64,000 nt of DNA from J027 sp034437655 (GTDB taxonomy: Bacteria > Chloroflexota > Anaerolineae > Aggregatilineales > J027), in contig DAOTTU010000041.1 of NCBI GenBank assembly GCA_034437655.1, positions 1-64,000 on the forward strand, in the 5' to 3' direction. Shown one piece after another: positions 49,474 through 58,578 of the stretch. Under the pieces are notes generated by a model that saw nothing but the letters and a program-made list of their open reading frames with translations, was not told the origin of the DNA and made no database searches. Numbering within the stretch: position 1 is the first letter of the stretch; every line of letters begins with the position of its first letter. Both the position numbers and the translations under genes were made by a program.

Positions 49474-50793
49474 CTAGCTCCCTGTGGCTACATACTTGTA
49501 CTCGCCGGTTAGGTCAACGAAGTAGGCATCAGCAGCGCGGTCGAGTAGCTCTTTGGTGAGCTGCGGCGGCCGGTTCAAATAGCGGGCAATGTCCAGCAAT
49601 TGGTCGAGAATATCACGCGGATGCACAGACCGGAGCGGTCGATTACGCTTCAAGTACCACTCTTGCAGCAGATAGGCCAGCCCTTTTTCGTCATACGGGA
49701 TGCGCTTGGCCTGGCACGTATTTTTGAAAATCTCGCGGTACTGGTCAAAAGTCGGGTCACCGACCTCAATTTTGTATGGAATACGACGCAGGAACGCTTC
49801 GTCTACGAGGTCTGCCGGTGGCAAGTTGGTGCTGAAAATAATCAACACATTAAAGGGGACTTCGATCTTGCGCCCAGTGTTCAGCGTCAGGAAGTCGATA
49901 CGGCTTTCAAGCGGCACAATCCAGCGATTGAGCAAGTCCTGCGGGCGCATGGTCTGGCGGCCGAAGTCGTCAATAAAGAACATTCCACCGTTGGCTTTCA
50001 TTTGGAATGGTGCTTCATAGAACTTATTGATGGGATCATAAACAAGGTCCAGCCCGGCCATGGTCAATTCACCACCGACCATAATCACTGGTCGTTTGAT
50101 TTTGATCCAGCGTGGGTCACGGCGTACCCCTGTCCCGGCGGACTGTTCAAGCTCCTCGACGGTGCCGATGACTTCATGGTTAACGTTGTCAAATATGCGG
50201 ATCACTTGTCCGTCAACATCGACTGCATACGGTAACCATAGGTCTTCACCAAGAATATGTCGCGCGGCACGGGTGGCGAAGGTCGTTTTACCGTTCCCCG
50301 GCGGGCCATGCATGAAAATCGCCTTACCAGAGTTCATCGCGGGGCCAATTTTGCCGAGAATATCTTCGTCTACAACCAACCCATCAAAAGCCTGTAACAG
50401 GCCCTCACGCTGCACAATGGGCCGTTTGTACTGCGCTTTCATCGCATAGACATATTGCGGCAGTGTTACCGGGCAGGGACCAGCGTACATGCTGCGTTGC
50501 AAGACTTCCTGCGCTTTCGATGATCCCTTCCCAGAGATGATATATTCATACGCCGCTTCATTGATCGTGGACGACGTACGCACCTCGATCCATTTTTCTT
50601 TGCGCATAAATTCCAGAATTTTATTGACCACACCTGTGTAGGGCAGGCACATTGCTTCTGCCAGCTTTGCGCCGCTCATGACCCCTGCAAAGTAAATAGT
50701 TTTGATGGCAAGGTCACTTAAAGACCCGAAATTCAGCCCGGTGTCTTCGACAGAGCGCATCGCTGGCGGTGCCCATTGCTTACGGCTGCTCAT
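49474..50793 (-). CDS. AAA+ ATPase with N-terminal winged helix (MoxR/pilus-associated type)
   Basis: A 439-residue ATPase. Residues about 25-95 form a winged-helix-like domain (LAIKTIYFAGVMSGAKLAEAMCLPYTGVVNKILEFM in pattern), followed by an AAA+ core with Walker A GPPGNGKTT (163-171), Walker B GGMFFIDDFGRQ, sensor IIFSTNLPP and an arginine-finger-like FLRRIPYKIEV. This type is found in Chloroflexota and delta-proteobacteria, sometimes near secretion or pilus genes; its partner is not known. It is followed after 3 bases by the response regulator gene. Confidence 0.88.
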   Translation of the reverse strand: MSSRKQWAPPAMRSVEDTGLNFGSLSDLAIKTIYFAGVMSGAKLAEAMCLPYTGVVNKILEFMRKEKWIEVRTSSTINEAAYEYIISGKGSSKAQEVLQRSMYAGPCPVTLPQYVYAMKAQYKRPIVQREGLLQAFDGLVVDEDILGKIGPAMNSGKAIFMHGPPGNGKTTFATRAARHILGEDLWLPYAVDVDGQVIRIFDNVNHEVIGTVEELEQSAGTGVRRDPRWIKIKRPVIMVGGELTMAGLDLVYDPINKFYEAPFQMKANGGMFFIDDFGRQTMRPQDLLNRWIVPLESRIDFLTLNTGRKIEVPFNVLIIFSTNLPPADLVDEAFLRRIPYKIEVGDPTFDQYREIFKNTCQAKRIPYDEKGLAYLLQEWYLKRNRPLRSVHPRDILDQLLDIARYLNRPPQLTKELLDRAADAYFVDLTGEYKYVATGS

Positions 50794-50810
50794 GATAATT
50801 GCGACTCCAG

Positions 50811-51980
50811 TTATAAAAGATTGAGGAAGTATTGTATATCGTTCTGTACATTATAGCAGTGAACTGAAATTCGCACGTGAGGGTTCCCGGGTGCATCGAG
50901 ATGCTTCGTGGCAACAACGTTATTTTGTTTCAGCATTTTCATAAAAGCGTCAGTTTTGTCGTGCGTGTCGTCGTAGGCAAAGGTGATGATTGGCCCATGA
51001 TGCGTCGGGGCAGCAGGGGTAACAACGTTAAATCCGCGTTCCGTCAGCCCTTCGATAGCCAGTGTCGCCAGATGCGTGGTGTGGGCATCAATCGCTGCAC
51101 GTCCGAGTTCCTCAAACAGTTGCAAACTACTGATAACACTAAACATCCCCGGCACATTGGGAGTGCCCATCATGAAGCGCATCGCACCTTCGCGCGGCGT
51201 TACGTCGAATTTTAGCCAGTGTTCCCAACCTTCTGTAGCATTGGGGCCAATGCTACGCGGGCGCATTTGCTCAGCAAGGTCGCGCCGCACATACAAAAAT
51301 CCACTACCGGTTAGTGCCATCATTGACTTCTGCGCCCCACAGGACAAAACCCCAATATTCATCACCTGAACATCAATCGGCATATGACCTATCGCCTGAA
51401 TAGCATCTACCGAAAAAATCAAGTCGTGCTGGCGGCAAAATTCACCAATAGCCATCAGGTCGGCACGCCCACCAGAAAAGAATTGAAGCGCGCTCACGGC
51501 AACAAGGCGGGTTCGGGGGGTTAATGCCTGTTCAAGTTGGGCAACACTCAAGGTGCCATTTTCAGCCGGAACAAGCACACATTTCACCCCGTCACGTTCA
51601 AGCGACATCCACGGATAGGCATTCGAGGGAAATTCTGTCTCACAGAAGATGATTTCATCACCCGGTTGCCAGTCCAGTGATTGTGCAACAAGGTTTAACC
51701 CGGTTGAGGTGCTTTGGATGGGAGCGATTTCTTCAGCATGTTCTGCATTAATATAAGCCGCAATCGACTGCATGAATGTTTCAAAGAGTGGCAGCCCTTT
51801 TTCAAAAAAGAACTGGCTAGCGTTCATGCTCATACCATCCACTGCATCCTGAATTGCGCGGCGTGTCCGTTGCGGCATCGGAGAAATGCTGGCATGGTTC
51901 AAATAAACCACATCGTTGGCAACGGGAAATTCGTGCTGGCGGAGGTTTTCAACATCATAAGTCAAGCGTTCAAGGGTCAT
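50811..51980 (-). CDS. Class V PLP-dependent aminotransferase-like enzyme
   Basis: A 389-residue fold-type I PLP enzyme: YLNHASISPMPQRTRRA at the N-terminus, STSTGLNLVAQSL, FSVDAIQAIGHMPIDV with the PLP-binding Asp, and SCGAQKSMMALTGSGFLYV with the PLP Lys. It is related to isopenicillin-N-epimerase-like and kynureninase-like proteins of the NifS/SufS superfamily but lacks the SufS active-site Cys loop. Substrate unknown. It lies 17 bases upstream of the AAA+ gene. Two inverted repeats lie upstream of its ATG. Confidence 0.88.
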   Translation of the reverse strand: MTLERLTYDVENLRQHEFPVANDVVYLNHASISPMPQRTRRAIQDAVDGMSMNASQFFFEKGLPLFETFMQSIAAYINAEHAEEIAPIQSTSTGLNLVAQSLDWQPGDEIIFCETEFPSNAYPWMSLERDGVKCVLVPAENGTLSVAQLEQALTPRTRLVAVSALQFFSGGRADLMAIGEFCRQHDLIFSVDAIQAIGHMPIDVQVMNIGVLSCGAQKSMMALTGSGFLYVRRDLAEQMRPRSIGPNATEGWEHWLKFDVTPREGAMRFMMGTPNVPGMFSVISSLQLFEELGRAAIDAHTTHLATLAIEGLTERGFNVVTPAAPTHHGPIITFAYDDTHDKTDAFMKMLKQNNVVATKHLDAPGNPHVRISVHCYNVQNDIQYFLNLL

Positions 51981-51992
51981 GGTGCAACTACC

Positions 51993-52022
51993 TTTCCTGT
52001 TTATCCTGATTTTAACAGGAAA
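51993..52022 (-). promoter_or_regulatory. Inverted repeat overlapping the likely RBS of the aminotransferase gene
   Basis: TTTCCTGTT and AACAGGAAA are perfect 9-base arms with a 12-base loop. On the minus strand the arm nearest the gene contains the AGGA of the ribosome site, 13 bases before the ATG ends the leader. As RNA it would hide that site; as DNA it could be an operator. Confidence 0.5.
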
Positions 52023-52029
52023 CGCTAGA

Positions 52030-52049
52030 ATTTTTCATTCTTGAAAAAT
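52030..52049. other. Second inverted repeat upstream of the aminotransferase gene
   Basis: ATTTTTCA / TGAAAAAT, perfect 8-base arms with a 4-base loop, 7 bases from the first inverted repeat. AT-rich, so more likely an operator or weak terminator than a stable RNA element. Confidence 0.4.
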
Positions 52050-52139
52050 GACTTGGCAAACTGCCATCAGTACCACAGTCCTATGTAAGCATTTGGTTAA
52101 AAATAGCCTACGCTCACCTTGCAACCGGGCCTGAATCGC

Positions 52140-52168
52140 TTGACAAAGCCCTGCGGTTGCCGCACAAT
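52140..52168 (+). promoter_or_regulatory. Putative promoter of the MBL-fold hydrolase gene
   Basis: TTGACA (52140-52145, perfect), a 17-base spacer and CACAAT (52163-52168), 69 bases before the ATG at 52237. Confidence 0.5.
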
Positions 52169-52236
52169 CTTGCCTACTCTTAACCGTACACCGCGCCCTG
52201 ATGGGCTATCACGCAGTTAACCACAAGGACTTTTCC

Positions 52237-52881
52237 ATGATTGATCAAATTCACTGGCTCGGGCATGCAAGTTTCCGAATCGATAAGGCACCACGGATAT
52301 ACATAGATCCGTTTCGGATTCTCGGTGACAGTCCACCGGCCGATGTGATTTTGATCACCCACGAACACTACGACCACTGCTCACCAAGCGACATCGAAAA
52401 ATTGGTGCAGCCCGGCACACGTATCATCAGCAATCAAGCTGTGGCTGAGCAATTACGTGGTGAGTTTAAGGTTGAAGTGTTGCGCCCGTGGCAAAGTGTT
52501 AACATTGGGCGTGCCCACATTAAAGCCGTGCCAGCCTATACATTTGACGACTATCATCCGGCGCGTCGTGGCGATCTTGGCTTTGTGGTGTCAGTGAATT
52601 TCTATGACATTTACTACGCAGGCGACACCGACTTCATCCCCGAAATGAAATCCATCGGCTGTGATATTGCGATTCTGCCAGCCAGCGCCAAAGAGGGCTT
52701 AATGACCGTTGACAATGCCCGCCACGCCGTAAAAGCCTTGCGCCCGTCGTATATCATCCCCAGCCATTTTGACAGCCCAGAAGGCGGCAGCCGGCTTGAT
52801 GCACGGGCACTGGGGACCGCTGTTGGTGATATGGCAACAGTTGTTCATCCGGGTGAAACCGCGTTCTCAAATTCGGCTTAG
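52237..52881 (+). CDS. MBL-fold metal-dependent hydrolase (UlaG/YhfI-like)
   Basis: A 214-residue metallo-beta-lactamase-fold protein: IHWLGHASFRI, THEHYDHCS (HxHxDH), YAGDTDFIPEM (Asp ligand) and IIPSHFDSPEG (His). It belongs to the UPF0173/UlaG-like group of small hydrolases, which lack the first-domain insertions of lactamases. I start at MIDQIHWLGH with AAGGA about 7 bases upstream. It overlaps the convergent phosphoesterase by 15 bases. Substrate unknown. Confidence 0.9.
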   Translation: MIDQIHWLGHASFRIDKAPRIYIDPFRILGDSPPADVILITHEHYDHCSPSDIEKLVQPGTRIISNQAVAEQLRGEFKVEVLRPWQSVNIGRAHIKAVPAYTFDDYHPARRGDLGFVVSVNFYDIYYAGDTDFIPEMKSIGCDIAILPASAKEGLMTVDNARHAVKALRPSYIIPSHFDSPEGGSRLDARALGTAVGDMATVVHPGETAFSNSA

Positions 52882-53388
52882 TGGGATAAGTTCGCCTTCG
52901 TTGGTTTCAGGATCATAAATACCAATTGAACTTCCTTCTGTTCCCGGCGCGGTGAAATCCAGCAACGTACCGGGATTCATCGCCAGTGTTGGCCCATGCT
53001 GCTTGACACTTGCTGTGTGATTGTGCCCATAAAAAACCGCGTCATAGTCACCACATTTAATGAGCGCATCAACGATTTTGCTCGCCGTGCCGTGATAAAT
53101 CGCTACCTCGCGCTCGAATAGCGTGGGGGTCAGCAACATATCATCAATGTGCAGGTCGAGTCCTAATTTGGTGGCAGTCCGGCCATGACGGAACAAATCG
53201 CCATCATTATTGCCGAAAACCGCATAAATGGGCACATTCAACGCCTGGAAATGCGGGAGCGTAAACGGCGACACCCAGTCCCCGCAATGGATTAACGCTT
53301 CAATGCCGCGCTGTTGAAAATAGGCAACGACTTTCGGCAGGTAATGTACCTGATCATGTGTATCTGAAATTACGCCTACGATGGGCAT
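52867..53388 (-). CDS. YfcE/MJ0936-type metallophosphoesterase
   Basis: A 173-residue phosphodiesterase: VGVISDTHD (Asp, His), IHCGDWVS (GD), VFGNNDGD (GNND), and FYGHNHTASV with MNPGTLLD. All metal ligands of the family are visible, so it should be active on phosphodiesters. I start at MPIVGVISD, with AGGAGG about 8 bases upstream. It overlaps the MBL hydrolase gene by 15 bases at the 3' ends. Confidence 0.93.
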   Translation of the reverse strand: MPIVGVISDTHDQVHYLPKVVAYFQQRGIEALIHCGDWVSPFTLPHFQALNVPIYAVFGNNDGDLFRHGRTATKLGLDLHIDDMLLTPTLFEREVAIYHGTASKIVDALIKCGDYDAVFYGHNHTASVKQHGPTLAMNPGTLLDFTAPGTEGSSIGIYDPETNEGELIPLSRI

Positions 53389-53497
53389 AACCAATTCCTC
53401 CTGGCCATTGTATTGTGCAATTAAAAGTTAGAGCGCACCCAATGGTACGCCCCAGTCTTGAAATACAGAATTCACTATCATTGACCAACTCAAACGC

Positions 53498-54532
53498 TTA
53501 CCGCACGCTGAAATACGTGCCCAGCACCTCGCCCAGTTGGTCTTCAGAAGGGCGCAACTGCTCTTCACCGAGGAAGGCCAGCGGCGTGTCCGTCAGTTTT
53601 TCCGTGACAGTTAAGGGCTCGCGCTCGGTGTCGATATAGATGATACCCGTGACAATTTGCTGTTCACGCTGCGCTGCTTCCAGCACACGAAAAGCACTAA
53701 AGCGGTCGGTGGGGTTGTGTTCTGCGCCGAGCTTCTTGAGCATAATCCAGCTTCCGTCGTGCAGTTCAACGGGCTGCATTTCGCCTTCTTCGTAGTCCAC
53801 CGCGATTTCTTCCTGGTCTTGAACAAAGCCGATTTCGTTCAACACCTGTTTGTGATTCTTACCCCAGAAATAACTCTTGGTAGAATCTTCTTTGTCGTTG
53901 AACGTTACACAGGGGCTGATAATGTCCAGCACTGCCGTGCCGTTATGCGCCAGGGCCGCACGGAGCAAGTCTTGCACCTGTTTGGCATCACCAGAGAAGC
54001 CACGCGCCACAAATGTTGCATTCGCAGCCAGTGCTTGCATACAAAGATCAACCGCCGGGAATTCATTGCGGCCAGCATATTTCGTGGCCTGATCTTTGTC
54101 GGCTGTGGCGGAGAATTGGCCCTTTGTGAGTCCGTAAACGCCATTGTTTTCAATGATGTAGACCATTGGCAGATTACGGCGTACGACATGAATAAACTGC
54201 CCAATACCAATATTGCCCGAGTCACCGTCGCCAGAAACACTGATGGCTTTGAGATGATGGTTGGCCATCACAGCCCCGGTTGTGACAGACGGCATACGCC
54301 CATGCACAGTGTTGAATGCATGTGACCGCCCCAGGAAATAGGCCGGTGACTTCGATGAACAGCCAATGCCGCTCATTTTGATGACGTTGTGCTGTGGCCA
54401 GCTATCTTCAAACGTCACCGAGATAATCTGATTCGAGATTGAGTTGTGTCCACAGCCCGGACAAAGCGTGCTGGGCTTAAATTGATAGTCTGCTTTGGCA
54501 AGCCCAATTTCATTGACTTTGACGCGCCCCAT
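53498..54532 (-). CDS. korB: 2-oxoacid:ferredoxin oxidoreductase, beta subunit
   Basis: A 344-residue TPP-binding subunit: LCPGCGHNSI and GIGCSSKSPAYF (Cys ligands of the 4Fe-4S cluster), VSGDGDSGNIGIGQFIHVVRRN and the TPP/Mg site IIENNGVYGLTKGQ. With the alpha/gamma subunit it converts 2-oxoacid plus CoA to acyl-CoA and reduced ferredoxin. The KorAB-type two-subunit layout suggests 2-oxoglutarate, but pyruvate cannot be excluded. Its start lies 2 bases after the end of korA. Confidence 0.94.
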   Translation of the reverse strand: MGRVKVNEIGLAKADYQFKPSTLCPGCGHNSISNQIISVTFEDSWPQHNVIKMSGIGCSSKSPAYFLGRSHAFNTVHGRMPSVTTGAVMANHHLKAISVSGDGDSGNIGIGQFIHVVRRNLPMVYIIENNGVYGLTKGQFSATADKDQATKYAGRNEFPAVDLCMQALAANATFVARGFSGDAKQVQDLLRAALAHNGTAVLDIISPCVTFNDKEDSTKSYFWGKNHKQVLNEIGFVQDQEEIAVDYEEGEMQPVELHDGSWIMLKKLGAEHNPTDRFSAFRVLEAAQREQQIVTGIIYIDTEREPLTVTEKLTDTPLAFLGEEQLRPSEDQLGEVLGTYFSVR

Positions 54533-54534
54533 TG

Positions 54535-56418
54535 TTATTTGCCCTCCAGTTGCAAAATTGTTTCAGTGATCCAGTCAGCGTCAAGTGGCAGTCCGTTGAG
54601 GCGTGCCACGCTGCGAATATTGTTGGCGTAGTCAGGAATCTCCATACGCATAATCTGGGCCAGTTGGCCATCGCTGTTATTTTCGACGACATACACATAG
54701 TCATAGCGATGAATGAATTCACTCACGGCTGCGCCCATCGGCAGGGCACGAAGCCGCATATAGTCAACTTTGACGTCTTCAGCGGTCAGCATGTCGCGTG
54801 CTTCTTCCACGGCCAGGTCATTACCGCCGTAGGAAACAATCGCGGTGGTTGCACCCTCAACCGTATCAATAATGGGTTGTGGCAATGCTTCACGAGCGGT
54901 GGTGAACTTACGCTGAATGCGGCGCATGTTCCGCTCGAACACTTCGTCATTTTCAGAGTAATTTGAATACTCGTCGTGCCCCGTGCCACGTGTGAAGTAG
55001 GCTGCGTTGGGGTGGTCTGTGCCGGGTACGGTACGGTACGGAATGCCATCACCATCTACATCCCAGTAACGCCCCCATTTACCCTTTTCTTCGATCATCT
55101 TCGTCAAGCCTTCTTCATCCAGCAGCTTGCCGCGATCCATCGGGGTGTCGGGGTAGGTGAACGGTTCGCAAACGTGCATATTCATGCCGATGTCAAGGTC
55201 GCTCAACACAAACGTCGGTGTCTGGAAACGTTCAGCAATGTCGAACGCGCGCCAGCCATGTTCGAAGCATTCGGTAGGGTCTTTCGGCAACAACACGATA
55301 TGATGTGAGTCACCGTGCCCCAGGAAGTAGGTGAACAACAAGTCCCCTTGCGAGGTACGTGTCGGCATCCCGGTGCTGGGCCCAACACGCTGCACATTCC
55401 ACACGACAACTGGAATTTCGGCGTAGTACGCCAGCCCGATAAATTCAGCCATGAGCGAAATACCGGGACCGCTTGTCCCTGTCATTGAGCGCACACCGGC
55501 CCAGCCAGCACCAATAGCCATACCAATCGCAGCGAGTTCATCTTCAGCTTGAATCACGGAGAATGTCTTGCGTCCATCGTCCGTCATACGCAACTTATTA
55601 AGATAGATTTCAGTGCTTTCAGCGAGGCTACTGCTGGGTGTAATCGGATACCACGACAGGAATTGCACCCCACCAAACACCGCACCCAGCCCACCAGCAG
55701 TATTACCATCAACGAGAATCAGATCGTCAGCAAGGACACCCTGCATTGACTCGCACCAGTAGGGATCGGTTTTTTCAATGTTTTCAGCCGCCCAGTCGAA
55801 GGCCATCTGCACGAGGTTAAAGTTCATGTTGACCAGTTTTTCGCGCCCGCCAAAATGGAATGACAGCGCCTCGCGAATACCATCCATGTCGAGGTTGAAC
55901 AATTGCGCCGTCATCCCCAGATACACCATATTCGCAAGGTATTCACGGATGTCTTTCTTGGGGCGGTTGTCGAGTTGGTTCATCAAATAGTCAATCGGCA
56001 TCCGATACACATAGATGTCGTCGCGTTTGACGGTCACAACATCCCACTTTTTCTTGCGACTGTCGGGGTCGTCAATAGGGTAGAGCAGCACCCCACCCGG
56101 CGGCAACTTGGCAACATCTTCAGCAAACGTATCAAAGTTATACGCGATAAGCACTTCCGCCCGGTCACGGTGGCCACGGTAACCATCTTTATTAAGGCGG
56201 ATATAGTACCATGTCGGCAGCCCCTTAATGTTAGAGGGGAAAAGGTTCTTGCCATTTACAGGAATCCCCATCCGGAAGAGTGTCCGAATCAGGGTGTTGT
56301 TGGAGGTTTGGCTCCCGGTACCGTTGGCTGTCGCCACAACGAAAGAAAAATCATTGACGATTTTGTCGGCGTGTGGGCCAGCCTGGGCTGGGGCTTGCTG
56401 AAAGTCGAGAACGGTCAT
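54535..56418 (-). CDS. korA: 2-oxoacid:ferredoxin oxidoreductase, fused gamma-alpha subunit
   Basis: A 627-residue protein joining the gamma domain (residues about 20-200, with VATANGTGSQTSNNTL) and the alpha pyrimidine-binding domain (about 230-627, with DGNTAGGLGAVFGGVQFLSWYPITPSSSLAE and MTGTSGPGISLMAEFIGLAYYAEIPVV). The fusion order is the usual KorA form. It is the first gene of the korAB operon. The GntR/FCD gene 96 bases upstream on the same strand is a likely regulator, with a hairpin between them. Confidence 0.95.
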   Translation of the reverse strand: MTVLDFQQAPAQAGPHADKIVNDFSFVVATANGTGSQTSNNTLIRTLFRMGIPVNGKNLFPSNIKGLPTWYYIRLNKDGYRGHRDRAEVLIAYNFDTFAEDVAKLPPGGVLLYPIDDPDSRKKKWDVVTVKRDDIYVYRMPIDYLMNQLDNRPKKDIREYLANMVYLGMTAQLFNLDMDGIREALSFHFGGREKLVNMNFNLVQMAFDWAAENIEKTDPYWCESMQGVLADDLILVDGNTAGGLGAVFGGVQFLSWYPITPSSSLAESTEIYLNKLRMTDDGRKTFSVIQAEDELAAIGMAIGAGWAGVRSMTGTSGPGISLMAEFIGLAYYAEIPVVVWNVQRVGPSTGMPTRTSQGDLLFTYFLGHGDSHHIVLLPKDPTECFEHGWRAFDIAERFQTPTFVLSDLDIGMNMHVCEPFTYPDTPMDRGKLLDEEGLTKMIEEKGKWGRYWDVDGDGIPYRTVPGTDHPNAAYFTRGTGHDEYSNYSENDEVFERNMRRIQRKFTTAREALPQPIIDTVEGATTAIVSYGGNDLAVEEARDMLTAEDVKVDYMRLRALPMGAAVSEFIHRYDYVYVVENNSDGQLAQIMRMEIPDYANNIRSVARLNGLPLDADWITETILQLEGK

Positions 56419-56484
56419 GTTGAGAACTTCGCTCCTTCAAAGGTTATGTTATGAGATGCACCGTATCGAACAGATAGAGACAAT

Positions 56485-56506
56485 AAAAGGGCTCATTGGC
56501 CCCTTT
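56485..56506 (-). terminator. Hairpin between the GntR gene and korA, possible terminator
   Basis: On the minus strand AAAGGGGC pairs with GCCCTTTT (one G-U pair) around a 6-base loop, followed by ATTG. The U-run is partly in the stem. It sits 8 bases after the regulator's stop codon and would separate that gene from the kor operon, or attenuate read-through. Confidence 0.55.
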
Positions 56507-56513
56507 GGTGTGT

Positions 56514-57224
56514 TCATTTGGATTCTGAAAAGTTCTTCAATAACTTAATGTGATCAATAAATGCCTGCAAGCTACCGTCTACATCGTCGTCCACAATCAT
56601 CTGGGCGATGCGTTCATGATACTGCCAGACTTCTTGCAGGTAATCATAGTCGGCGTAGGTATGCAGTTCAACGGCTTCGTAGGCTTCCCAATAGGCTTCT
56701 AGCAGCCCACGCACAAAGATGTTGTCGAGCCGCTGAAAAATTGTCAGGTGAAATTCACGGTGTTCGCGGTGTGGGATACGAATTGGATTGCCACGCAACT
56801 TTGACCATGCCTGCTGAATAAGCGCTTGCAGGTGTTGTTTGTCGTCATCTGTAAGCGCAGCAACAGCCTCACGCCAGAACGAAATCTCAATCCGTTGTCG
56901 AAGCTGGCTGTAGGCGTCAAAAAGGACCACATTACTGGCCAACGCATAAAAGAGCCCCAAGCGCACCGCTGGCATGAAGCTATATTCCTGGCGGTGGATG
57001 CCTGTCCGGGGGCGTACACTAACAAGCCCCAAATGCCGCGCAACTTCAAGCTGTTCGCGCAACTTACTGACACTAACGTGCAGTTCGTCACTCAATTCAT
57101 TGAGCGCCGGGACACGATTATCGTCTTGGGCATGGTGTTCGACAAGATAGTCGAGCAATTCTGAGCCGAGACTGATATTGGTAAAGCGAATGTGGCGATG
57201 ATTCGTCAAAGCGCTGTCATTCAT
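56514..57224 (-). CDS. GntR-family regulator with FCD domain
   Basis: A 236-residue regulator. An N-terminal winged helix (DNRVPALNELSDELHVSVSKLREQLEVARHLGLVSVRPRTG) is followed by an FCD effector domain (about 85-230) with metal-type residues in HREFHLTIF and QYHERIAQMI. FCD regulators bind small carboxylates, often with a metal, which suits control of 2-oxoacid metabolism. It lies just upstream of korAB on the same strand. Autoregulation is likely but not shown. Confidence 0.88.
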   Translation of the reverse strand: MNDSALTNHRHIRFTNISLGSELLDYLVEHHAQDDNRVPALNELSDELHVSVSKLREQLEVARHLGLVSVRPRTGIHRQEYSFMPAVRLGLFYALASNVVLFDAYSQLRQRIEISFWREAVAALTDDDKQHLQALIQQAWSKLRGNPIRIPHREHREFHLTIFQRLDNIFVRGLLEAYWEAYEAVELHTYADYDYLQEVWQYHERIAQMIVDDDVDGSLQAFIDHIKLLKNFSESK

Positions 57225-57382
57225 CTGATAATTCCGATTAATCGCATGAAAATGCTTGATTTCGATACTAACACAACAGTTATTCGCTGTCCACTAGCAG
57301 TTAGGATATGCAAGGGAATTTATAAATTTGACAGAAAATATGAAAGTTTGGGTACGCCCAGTGGTCATGCCTCAGGGCTGTG

Positions 57383-58294
57383 TTATTGGGTTGCCGCCCC
57401 ACCTGCTGATGCGCCTTCTGTTGTTGCGGCCGGTGCATTGCTGGCGGCTGTGATGACGAATGTTGCCCGCGCACCGACTTCACCATCTGCCAAAAACTCG
57501 ACAGTATAGGTACCGGGATTAAAAATCATCGTTGCACGGTCAATGTTATACCATACACATGTCTCATCATAGTCAGTATCGGCTATCCAGAAATTCGGGT
57601 CCGAGCCAACTGTGCGGGAACTGCTGCCTTCATCCTGAATATTGACACGCAACGAAAACGCGATGCCGGGTGTTATGTCGCGGACCTCACTCGTAAAAAA
57701 GATAGATTCAGCGTTCTGGCTGAACGTATTTTGAATGCCCTGCGCACAACCGTCCTCGGTGCGGCCGGTGCTGGTAACCGACCGGGTGAAGCGTGCGCCA
57801 GACGTCGTGATCCCGGTGACTGTTGTGCTGCCAGCAGAACTACCTGCACCGGGGTTTGAGCCGCTCGCAGGCATAGGGGTTGCTGTCGAGAACACCGTTC
57901 CCCCAGGTGCGCCACTTTGCGAGACTGATGACGTTGGCACCGCACCGGCTGGTTGCCCACCCCCAACCGCTGTCGGGTTGCTGCCAAATGTGTTGTTCCC
58001 CGGTTGGCGTGCGCCTGCTGCGATGAGGGCGCTGTTGGTGGCGCGCAGGTTCTGGTTCTCGTTGCTGGTATTGGCAAGCTGTGTCGACATCACGACGGCC
58101 GCATTTGCCGTCTGTTCCATCGCTTCGATCGACGGTTTTTGCGTTTGGAAATCATAGACCATCGTCCACAGCGCAGTATTCTGAGCGTTTTCTGTAGCAC
58201 GCTGACTGGGGTCTTCAAACGCAGCACAGGCCGCTAATACTGTGATCAGAAGTATTGAACAAAAGAGCCAGAACAGAATTGCTGTCTTGCGCAT
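57383..58294 (-). CDS. Lipoprotein with Ser/Gly-rich linker and C-terminal beta domain
   Basis: A 303-residue lipoprotein. The signal sequence MRKTAILFWLFCSILLITVLAAC has a clear lipobox (VLAAC). A helical stretch follows (about 25-95), then a Gly/Ser/Ala/Pro-rich low-complexity linker (about 95-165), then a beta-sandwich-like domain (about 170-285: CAQGIQNTFSQNAESIFFTSEVRDITPGIAFSLRVNIQDEG in part, two Cys that could pair). I start at ATG 58294, with AAGG 6 bases upstream. Function unknown; probably on the cell surface. Confidence 0.8.
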   Translation of the reverse strand: MRKTAILFWLFCSILLITVLAACAAFEDPSQRATENAQNTALWTMVYDFQTQKPSIEAMEQTANAAVVMSTQLANTSNENQNLRATNSALIAAGARQPGNNTFGSNPTAVGGGQPAGAVPTSSVSQSGAPGGTVFSTATPMPASGSNPGAGSSAGSTTVTGITTSGARFTRSVTSTGRTEDGCAQGIQNTFSQNAESIFFTSEVRDITPGIAFSLRVNIQDEGSSSRTVGSDPNFWIADTDYDETCVWYNIDRATMIFNPGTYTVEFLADGEVGARATFVITAASNAPAATTEGASAGGAATQ

Positions 58295-58536
58295 AGAACA
58301 CCTTACACTGAATGAGTTTGGCCGAAAGGGTCGAGGTAATGGTTGGTCAACGATATGCACATCAGGTTATGTCGAACATTGCAACGTGCTACAGTAGACA
58401 ACACACTTGCAGACGATCATAATAGCAGGCACCACAACTGCAAGACACGGTTGCCCTACTTTAGCGTCACAAGACCTTCGCCACGACGAAATTGGTCAAT
58501 TTGACGCAACTCGCGTGCGAATTGGTGCGATTGTGA

Positions 58537-58542
58537 TATATT
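58537..58542 (+). promoter_or_regulatory. Possible extended -10 element upstream of the 58579 gene
   Basis: TATATT preceded by TGA (TGn-type extended -10) lies 36 bases before the ATG at 58579. No well-spaced -35 box is evident. Weak. Confidence 0.3.
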
Positions 58543-58578
58543 TTACACATTATTTAGGCTGAATTGGAGAATAACATT

